Under the pieces are notes generated by a model. The model was not told the DNA's origin. It worked only from the letters and a program-made list of their open reading frames with translations, and ran no database searches. A DNA stretch of 18,470 nucleotides, taken from the NCBI GenBank assembly GCA_937901335.1, contig CALCHC010000132.1, forward strand, positions 1-18,470, read 5' to 3'. The first letter of the stretch is position 1; every line of letters begins with the position of its first letter. Source of the DNA: an uncultured Phascolarctobacterium sp. (GTDB lineage Bacteria; Bacillota; Negativicutes; Acidaminococcales; Acidaminococcaceae). Made by a program: the position numbers and the translations under genes. Shown piece by piece: positions 14,643-18,470 of this stretch.

Positions 14643-15056
14643 ATGAATAAAAGTGATTTTACAAGTTATAATTCTGTATTAAAAAATAATTCAAGAAGTT
14701 TACGTAAGAATATGACAAAGCAAGAAAGAAAATTATGGTATAATTTTCTTAAAGATTATAAGATTAGATTTAATAGACAACGACCGATTGGTGAGTATAT
14801 TGTCGATTTCTATTGTTCTAAAGCTAAACTAATAATAGAAATCGACGGTGGTCAACATTATTATGAAGATGTAAAATTATATGACTATAAACGAACTCAA
14901 TTTTTTGAAAGTTTAGGGTTGAAAGTAATTAGATTCTCTAATTTAGATATAGATACAAATTTTGAAGGAGTTTGTTATTGTATAGATAAAGAAGTAAATA
15001 TACAAACCCCTCAGTCACCTACGGTGACAGCTCCCCTTGCAGGGGAGCCAGAATAA
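14643..15056 (+). CDS. DUF559 / Vsr-like endonuclease-fold protein
   Basis: The 137-residue product resembles the DUF559 family, whose fold is related to Vsr and other PD-(D/E)XK nucleases. An N-terminal helix KNMTKQERKLWYNFL is at about 22-36, RQRPIGEYIVDFYC at 45-58, and IIEIDGGQHYYE at 64-75. Asp55, Glu66 and Asp68 are the likely metal-binding residues, with Gln71/His72 beside them. A fold segment GLKVIRFSN is at 92-100. No DNA-binding or transposase domain is visible. ATG at 14643 is chosen for its ribosome binding site within the left repeat; an upstream in-frame GTG at 14610 lies inside that repeat. Residues from about 122 on (Pro/Thr/Ala-rich tail) and the stop are encoded by the right repeat. 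Substrate and role are unknown. Confidence 0.85.
   Translation: MNKSDFTSYNSVLKNNSRSLRKNMTKQERKLWYNFLKDYKIRFNRQRPIGEYIVDFYCSKAKLIIEIDGGQHYYEDVKLYDYKRTQFFESLGLKVIRFSNLDIDTNFEGVCYCIDKEVNIQTPQSPTVTAPLAGEPE
15001..15049. repeat. Right double-hairpin inverted repeat of the DUF559 element
   Basis: GTCACC (15014-15019) pairs with GGTGAC (15023-15028) around TAC. GCTCCCCT (15030-15037) pairs with AGGGGAGC (15041-15048) around TGC. Read in reverse complement it matches the left repeat, including the terminal TTGTA. The second-hairpin arms differ in sequence between the two ends, yet both pair perfectly. It also encodes the C-terminal tail of the DUF559 protein. Confidence 0.85.
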
Positions 15057-15071
15057 AAAGGAAGGTGCAAT

Positions 15072-16271
15072 ATGTTGACTAAAAATTTTATCGAGTTTTT
15101 ATATGAAGCTGCTCACATTCAACGTTGGAACGACCATATTCGCCCCGGAGGCTTTACTGAGCTGGACAAACAAGCTCATAAAATGATGATTTTGTATGTG
15201 CTTGCTCGTCATGAAGAAGATGACCACGGTGCAAAGCTCAACTGGCGCGTCTTGATTGAAGGCGGTATCTTTGAGTTTTTACACCGCAATGTTTTGACCG
15301 ACATAAAACCTCCCGTATTTCATGAGTTGGTGCGTGTGCACGGTAAACAACTTAACAGCTGGGTGTATGAAGAATTAAAGCGTCGCATTCCAGAAATTGA
15401 TGCAGATTTCATGGAGCGTATGGAAGAATTTTTTGACAACCCTTCCTTTTATCCGAAAGAAAAGAAACTTCTTAGAGCTGCTCACTATTTGGCAACTCAA
15501 TGGGAATTTAATATAATCTACCATTTTAACCAAGGTATTTTTGGTATTGAAGAAACTCGCCAAGCTATCGAAAGTGAGATTGAAGACCACTACGATTTAG
15601 CAGGTGTACAAAAGCTGGCATTGAAAGGGAAAAGCAGTAAGTTCATCGACCTTGTTGGTCAATTGCGCTTCCAAAAACGTTGGGCACAATCTCCTCGTGT
15701 ACCTGAAACTTCCGTTATGGGGCACGTGCTCCTCGTAGCTATTATGGGTTACTTCTGCGCAGTGAAGATTAACGCTTGTGATGAACGTGTAGTAAACGCA
15801 TTCTTGTGCGGTTTGTTCCACGATTTGCCGGAAGTTCTTACTCGTGACATTATTTCTCCTGTAAAACGTAGCGTTGAAGGTTTAGACTTGCTCATTAAGC
15901 ATATTGAAGAGCGTCAAGTTGCTGAAAAGATTTTGCCGCTGCTTCCTTACGGTTGGCACCAAGATATTTTGTACTTTACTCAAAACGAATTTGCAGATAA
16001 GGTTATTGTTGATGGGAAAGAAGTGGAATGCACTTTTGAAGACCTTAACGGCAAATACAACTGCAATGGTTATAAAGCAGTTGATGGCAAAATGCTCAAA
16101 GGGTGCGATAATTTGGCAGCTTTTGTTGAAGCGTGGCTCTCTCGTCGTTACGGCATTACTTCCAAACATTTGGAAGATGCAGAACGTGGACTGCGTGAAC
16201 AATATAAAGACAAAACTGTCGGTGGTATAGATTTTGGCACGATTTACGCCGCTTTCCCTGAAAATAAGTAA
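15072..16271 (+). CDS. HD-domain phosphohydrolase, YfbR-like, unknown substrate
   Basis: The 399-residue protein has an HD-type metal site in its second half: His218 (VMGHVLLVA), His250-Asp251 (LFHDLPEVLTRDIISPVKR) and a downstream Asp346 (KGCDNLAAF). The HDxxEVLTxDxxxPVK stretch resembles the 5'-deoxynucleotidase YfbR and related HD_3 proteins. The N-terminal half (about 1-180) has ELDKQAHKMM at 30-39 and could be a degenerate second HD-like unit; this part is uncertain. No signal peptide or membrane segment is seen, so it should be cytoplasmic. The start at 15072 has AAGGAAGG (15058-15065). That site lies at the right edge of the DUF559 element, 15 bases after the DUF559 stop, so the two genes may be co-transcribed. 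Nucleotide dephosphorylation is a guess from family. Confidence 0.8.
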   Translation: MLTKNFIEFLYEAAHIQRWNDHIRPGGFTELDKQAHKMMILYVLARHEEDDHGAKLNWRVLIEGGIFEFLHRNVLTDIKPPVFHELVRVHGKQLNSWVYEELKRRIPEIDADFMERMEEFFDNPSFYPKEKKLLRAAHYLATQWEFNIIYHFNQGIFGIEETRQAIESEIEDHYDLAGVQKLALKGKSSKFIDLVGQLRFQKRWAQSPRVPETSVMGHVLLVAIMGYFCAVKINACDERVVNAFLCGLFHDLPEVLTRDIISPVKRSVEGLDLLIKHIEERQVAEKILPLLPYGWHQDILYFTQNEFADKVIVDGKEVECTFEDLNGKYNCNGYKAVDGKMLKGCDNLAAFVEAWLSRRYGITSKHLEDAERGLREQYKDKTVGGIDFGTIYAAFPENK

Positions 16272-16296
16272 CAAGGTATAGTACAAAAAAATACAT

Positions 16297-16313
16297 AATA
16301 CAATTTTTGTATT
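16297..16313. promoter_or_regulatory. 17-bp palindrome upstream of the gdh promoter (possible operator)
   Basis: AATACAA-TTT-TTGTATT is a perfect inverted repeat ending 2 bases before the -35 hexamer of gdh. An overlapping alternative pairing is TACAAAAA (16282-16289) with TTTTTGTA (16304-16311), which could act as a weak terminator for the HD gene. Binding by a regulator is inferred only from position and symmetry. Confidence 0.45.
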
Positions 16314-16315
16314 TA

Positions 16316-16344
16316 TAGACAACACAGGAAAGACTGTTTATAAT
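16316..16344 (+). promoter_or_regulatory. Sigma-70-type promoter of gdh
   Basis: TAGACA (16316-16321), a 17-base spacer and a consensus TATAAT (16339-16344). The expected start is near 16351, giving an untranslated leader of about 42 bases. AGGAGGT (16380-16386) lies 6 bases before the ATG. It is the best promoter match I found in the window. Confidence 0.82.
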
Positions 16345-16392
16345 TAGTTCCAGAATAAATTTACAGAAAGTAATTTAACAGGAGGTAATATT

Positions 16393-17628
16393 ATGAACAT
16401 CTTTGAAATGGCAAAAATTCCCCTTAATCAAGCAATAGAAGCAATGCAATTAAATCCTGGTGCAGCAGCAATCATTGCTGTACCTGAACGTACCTTAGAA
16501 GTTAGTATCCCTTTGAAAATGGATGATGGCACTACAAAAGTTTTCACCGGTTATCGTAGCCAACACAGCACTGTGCTTGGTCCTGCAAAAGGCGGTGTAC
16601 GTTATCATCAAAACGTATCCATGGACGAAGTTAAGACTCTCGCTTTTTGGATGACCTGCAAATGCGCAGTAGCAGGCTTGCCCTACGGTGGCGGTAAAGG
16701 CGGTATCATCGTAGATCCTGCAACTCTTTCCAAACGTGAGCTTGAAGCTTTGACTAGAGCCTACATTGATAGAATTGCTATGCTTATTGGCGAAAAGAAA
16801 GACATCCCCGCACCTGATATGAATACAAACGCTCAAATCATGGGTTGGATGATGGATGAATACAGCAAAATTACCGGTCAATACGAACCTGGTTTTATTA
16901 CCGGCAAAGCTATTTGCGTAGGCGGTTCCCTTGGTCGTACTGCTGCAACTGGTCGCGGTGTAGTTACTGCTGCTCTCGAAGCACTCAAAATTAAAGGCAT
17001 TGCTCCTCAAGATGCAACTGTTGCTGTACAAGGCTTTGGTAATGTTGGTAGTTGGACCGCTAAACTTTTCTGCGATGAAGGTGTAAAAGTAGTTGCTCTT
17101 AGTGACGTACGTGGTGCAATCTATAATCCGCAAGGCTTTGACTGCTACGATGTTGAAAAACACGTGCAAGCAACTGGTAGTGTAGTAGGTTATCCCGGTG
17201 CTCAAGAAATCACCAATGCAGAACTTTTGGCAATGGATGTAACCATTCTTTCTCCGTGTGCAATGGAATTGCAACTGACCAAAGAAAACGCTGCTGACGT
17301 TAAAGCACAAATTATTGCTGAAGGTGCTAACGGACCTACCACTCCTGACGCTGACGCAATCTTTGCAGAAAAAGGTATCTTCGTTGTACCTGACATCTTG
17401 GCAAACGGTGGCGGTGTAACCGTAAGTTACTTCGAATGGGTACAAAACTTGTATCGTTACTTCTGGAGTGAAGAAGAAGTTATTGAAAAACAAGTTGTAA
17501 TGATGCGTAATGCATTCAAAAACGTATACGCTGCTTCTGAAAAATACGGTGTTAATATGCGTGTTGCTGCGTACATTGTGGCACTGAGTAGTCTGGACGA
17601 AGCGATGAAAATTCGCGGCATGTATTGA
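16393..17628 (+). CDS. gdhA: Glutamate dehydrogenase
   Basis: The 411-residue enzyme interconverts glutamate with 2-oxoglutarate plus ammonia. The substrate domain has GPAKGGVRYH at 63-72, Lys90, PYGGGKGG with catalytic Lys102 at 97-104, and PAPDMNT with Asp142. The Rossmann dinucleotide domain has GFGNVG at 214-219 and VVALSD ending at Asp238, which hints at NAD rather than NADP. The C-terminal PDILANGGGVTVSYFEWVQN (333-352) is diagnostic of Glu dehydrogenases and longer than in leucine dehydrogenase. The length is that of the short hexameric NAD-linked class. It has its own strong promoter and is probably monocistronic, with a terminator downstream. In glutamate-fermenting Negativicutes it would be a main catabolic enzyme; that role is inferred. 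Confidence 0.95.
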   Translation: MNIFEMAKIPLNQAIEAMQLNPGAAAIIAVPERTLEVSIPLKMDDGTTKVFTGYRSQHSTVLGPAKGGVRYHQNVSMDEVKTLAFWMTCKCAVAGLPYGGGKGGIIVDPATLSKRELEALTRAYIDRIAMLIGEKKDIPAPDMNTNAQIMGWMMDEYSKITGQYEPGFITGKAICVGGSLGRTAATGRGVVTAALEALKIKGIAPQDATVAVQGFGNVGSWTAKLFCDEGVKVVALSDVRGAIYNPQGFDCYDVEKHVQATGSVVGYPGAQEITNAELLAMDVTILSPCAMELQLTKENAADVKAQIIAEGANGPTTPDADAIFAEKGIFVVPDILANGGGVTVSYFEWVQNLYRYFWSEEEVIEKQVVMMRNAFKNVYAASEKYGVNMRVAAYIVALSSLDEAMKIRGMY

Positions 17629-17629
17629 T

Positions 17630-17751
17630 AAAACGCGTGATAAGCACTGTCTTACTGCGTTACCTCAAAATTATTTGCTCGACGTACTTCAAGTACGCCT
17701 TCGCGGCATAATTTTTCGGTGCCTTGTCATCCAGCACTTCTGACGCGTTTT
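17630..17751. repeat. 122-bp imperfect palindrome just after gdh
   Basis: The ends are AAAACGCGT (17630-17638) and ACGCGTTTT (17743-17751). The centre is CGTACTT (17683-17689), one base, AAGTACG (17691-17697). Between them the arms match with scattered mismatches and one offset, including AAAATTAT against ATAATTTT. It starts 2 bases after the gdh stop. As RNA it would form one long hairpin without a T-run directly after. It looks like a dispersed intergenic palindromic repeat unit, but only one copy is in the window. Confidence 0.75.
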
Positions 17752-17772
17752 AAGTTAATAAGGTTTAATATT

Positions 17773-17810
17773 AATAACATCGTTCCTTTATAGGGCGATG
17801 TTATTTTTTA
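17773..17810 (+). terminator. Rho-independent terminator downstream of gdh
   Basis: AATAACATCG (17773-17782) and CGATGTTATT (17796-17805) form a 10-bp stem. The loop side can add CCT/AGG pairing. TTTTTTA completes it. It is placed to end gdh transcripts after they pass through the palindrome. Confidence 0.9.
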
Positions 17811-18025
17811 TTGAGTAAGTACTCTTTTAATAACGATGTGATGTGTTTAGAAGAGAGTTGGGGGATAGGCGACAGTTTTGTAAATGTAAGAGCAGTTACT
17901 TGTTAATTATGTAAACTTTAGGGGGCGCGCGGAGCGGAAGCACCCTTTGAGCACATAAAATAGGCAAAAAGATGTAATCTTTTTTACTATTTTATGGCGA
18001 AAAGTCTTTACGGGGGGGACAACTG
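17811..18025. other. Gene-free interval between the gdh terminator and the SLH leader
   Basis: No convincing coding frame is seen. It contains a small palindrome GAGTA-AG-TACTC (17813-17824), a short G+C-rich patch around 17922-17946 (GGGGGCGCGCGGAGCGG) that contrasts with its A+T-rich surroundings, and the long hairpin at 17954-17996. No confident promoter is seen before 18026. Confidence 0.5.
17954..17996. repeat. Long perfect-armed hairpin
   Basis: CATAAAATAG (17954-17963) pairs with CTATTTTATG (17987-17996), and AAAAAGAT (17966-17973) with ATCTTTTT (17977-17984). The two stems stack across a 2x2 internal loop, with GTA at the tip. That is 18 base pairs in 43 bases. No T-run follows, but the inner arm is itself T-rich. 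It could be a terminator, an operator or a remnant of a small repeat. Confidence 0.7.
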
Positions 18026-18034
18026 TGTTATACT
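18026..18034 (+). promoter_or_regulatory. Extended -10 promoter for the SLH protein leader
   Basis: TG-T-TATACT (18026-18034) is an extended -10 element. TTTACG (18008-18013), 15 bases upstream, is a partial -35. Transcription would start near 18041, about 305 bases before the SLH gene. Confidence 0.5.
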
Positions 18035-18232
18035 TTAGGTGTCTAAAGATTAATGGCTATAACAATTAGCTTCTAAAAAATTTGGTTGTCTTTTTACTAA
18101 GGATTTGGCAATCATGTTTTCCTCTTAGAAGCAGGGGTGGTTATGAAATGAAATTTAGGCATAGCCTTAAACGGAGTGCCTTGAACCGTTTGAGGCTCCT
18201 TGGGTTATAACACATCTAAAGGAATACTTTAG
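18033..18232 (+). ncRNA. Possible structured RNA or 5' leader of the SLH gene
   Basis: Several pairings nest in this stretch. CTTTAGGTGT (18033-18042) pairs with ACATCTAAAG (18212-18221), TATAAC (18058-18063) with GTTATA (18204-18209), and GCTTCTAA (18069-18076) with TTAGAAGC (18125-18132). AGCCTTAAACGG (18163-18174) pairs with CCGTTTGAGGCT (18186-18197), 12 pairs including one G-U. CTAAAG (18043-18048) with CTTTAG (18227-18232) is an alternative closing stem, and fits better if transcription starts near 18041. The length of about 190 bases would suit a 6S-like RNA, but I recognise no family motif. It may instead be an mRNA leader. All pairings are by eye. Confidence 0.4.
18148..18210 (+). 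CDS. Possible 20-codon leader peptide, Arg/Lys-rich
   Basis: An ATG at 18148 opens a 20-residue frame (MKFRHSLKRSALNRLRLLGL) that stops with TAA at 18208. AGGGGTGG (18133-18140) lies 7 bases upstream. It has four Arg, two Lys and one His. The frame crosses the 12-bp hairpin, so translation would disturb that structure. A frame this short can occur by chance. No homologue is recognised. Confidence 0.25.
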   Translation: MKFRHSLKRSALNRLRLLGL

Positions 18233-18298
18233 CAATGATTGGAAATTTTAGAGGAAACAAGGACACTCTTAGAAGGAACTTTCAGAGCTTGGTTTTTC

Positions 18299-18335
18299 CC
18301 GAAGGTGTTTTATAAAAATAAAACATTTCCGAAGG
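18299..18335 (+). promoter_or_regulatory. Hairpin flanked by CCGAAGG repeats before the SLH ribosome binding site
   Basis: TGTTTTAT (18306-18313) and ATAAAACA (18318-18325) form an 8-bp stem with the loop AAAA. CCGAAGG occurs on both sides (18299-18305 and 18329-18335). The second copy runs into the GAAGGAGG ribosome binding site (18331-18338). It may protect or modulate the start of the SLH mRNA; this is inference. Confidence 0.4.
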
Positions 18336-18346
18336 AGGAAACTATT

Positions 18347-18470
18347 ATGAAAAAATCTTTAGTTCTCGCAATGGCAATGGCATTGGGCGTAACCGCTTCT
18401 GCTTATGCTGCAAATCCGTTCTCTGACGTTCCCGCTGGCCACTGGGCATATGACTCCGTAGCTAAATTGG
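18347..18470 (+). CDS. SLH-domain secreted/outer-membrane protein, probably OmpM-like porin (partial)
   Basis: The first 41 codons are present and the rest is beyond the window. Residues 1-21 form a signal peptide: Lys2-Lys3, a hydrophobic Leu/Ala/Met core, then SAYA with likely cleavage after Ala21. The mature part starts ANPFSDVPAGHWAYDSVAKL, the beginning of an SLH motif. In Negativicutes, abundant outer-membrane porins (OmpM/Mep45 type) begin this way, using the SLH domain to hold the outer membrane to polyaminated peptidoglycan and a C-terminal beta-barrel as the pore. The barrel is not visible here, so the porin call is inference. GAAGGAGG (18331-18338) precedes the ATG by 8 bases, and a long leader precedes that, which suggests high or controlled expression. 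Confidence 0.85.
   Translation, partial: MKKSLVLAMAMALGVTASAYAANPFSDVPAGHWAYDSVAKL

Larger units (their letters stand above)
14568..15059 (+). mobile_element. Putative small mobile element: DUF559 nuclease gene between hairpin-forming inverted repeats
   Basis: A single nuclease-like gene is enclosed by imperfect inverted repeats (14591-14642 and 15001-15049) that share an identical 15-base core. Outside these, TTTTTATTCTGG (14568-14579) is exactly inverted as CCAGAATAAAAA (15048-15059), which may mark the true ends. The inside is visibly A+T-richer and has a different codon choice from its neighbours. It sits in the gap just behind the rplQ terminator. No target duplication is visible. Mobility is inferred from architecture and base composition; copy number cannot be tested in this window. 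Confidence 0.6.

Noticed and set aside
16495..17493. 332-codon open frame on the minus strand across gdh
   Set aside because: It is the antisense shadow of gdh. The translation is rich in Cys/Phe/Thr with no recognisable motif.
17922..17946. G+C-rich patch as a possible tRNA fragment or att site
   Set aside because: No cloverleaf, no TTCRA-type arm and no second copy in the window; it is only noted as a compositional spot.
18033..18232. Assignment as 6S RNA, RNase P RNA, SRP RNA or tmRNA
   Set aside because: Length and end pairing are loosely 6S-like, but no conserved motif of any of these RNAs is visible, so no family name is given.
1..18470. CRISPR arrays, tRNA or rRNA genes, phage or plasmid genes
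   Set aside because: No regular repeat-spacer pattern, no tRNA or rRNA motifs, and no integrase, transposase or replication genes were found on either strand.

Overview
The window is a bacterial ribosomal-protein supercluster with a short accessory region behind it. Three things suggest a Negativicutes (diderm Firmicute) bacterium, possibly of the Acidaminococcaceae; this is inference, not a search result. The gene order is the Gram-positive one (S10, spc and alpha clusters fused, with secY-adk-infA inside and S4 before rpoA). Nearly every gene has a strong AGGAGG-type ribosome binding site. The last gene encodes a signal peptide followed directly by an SLH motif, as in the OmpM-type outer-membrane porins of Negativicutes.

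Layout. 1-48 is the last codons of tuf (EF-Tu), followed by its terminator. From 240 to 14531 there is one tight, all-plus-strand run of 30 genes: rpsJ-rplC-rplD-rplW-rplB-rpsS-rplV-rpsC-rplP-rpmC-rpsQ-rplN-rplX-rplE-rpsZ(N)-rpsH-rplF-rplR-rpsE-rpmD-rplO-secY-adk-infA-rpmJ-rpsM-rpsK-rpsD-rpoA-rplQ. It ends in a textbook terminator at 14543-14573. The products are ribosomal subunit proteins, the Sec channel, adenylate kinase, IF-1 and the RNA polymerase alpha subunit, so the cluster couples ribosome, transcription and secretion supply. map, often found between adk and infA in Firmicutes, is absent there. Several genes use GTG or TTG starts, and some start calls (rpsJ, rplR, rplO) rest on the ribosome binding site.

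14568-15059 holds a compact A+T-rich insertion. It carries one DUF559 (Vsr-like PD-(D/E)XK nuclease fold) gene between imperfect inverted repeats, each of which folds into two adjacent hairpins. The left repeat supplies the gene's ribosome binding site, and the right repeat encodes its C-terminal tail and stop codon. This is the best candidate in the window for an undescribed system. Next come an HD-domain phosphohydrolase gene, a good sigma-70-type promoter with an adjacent palindrome, and a glutamate dehydrogenase gene. A 122-bp imperfect palindrome starts 2 nt after the gdh stop, and a strong terminator follows it.

17811-18346 has no ordinary gene. It contains an 18-bp-stem hairpin, an extended -10 promoter, and a leader of about 300 nt with several long pairings and a possible 20-codon reading frame. 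The leader runs up to the SLH protein gene that the window end truncates.
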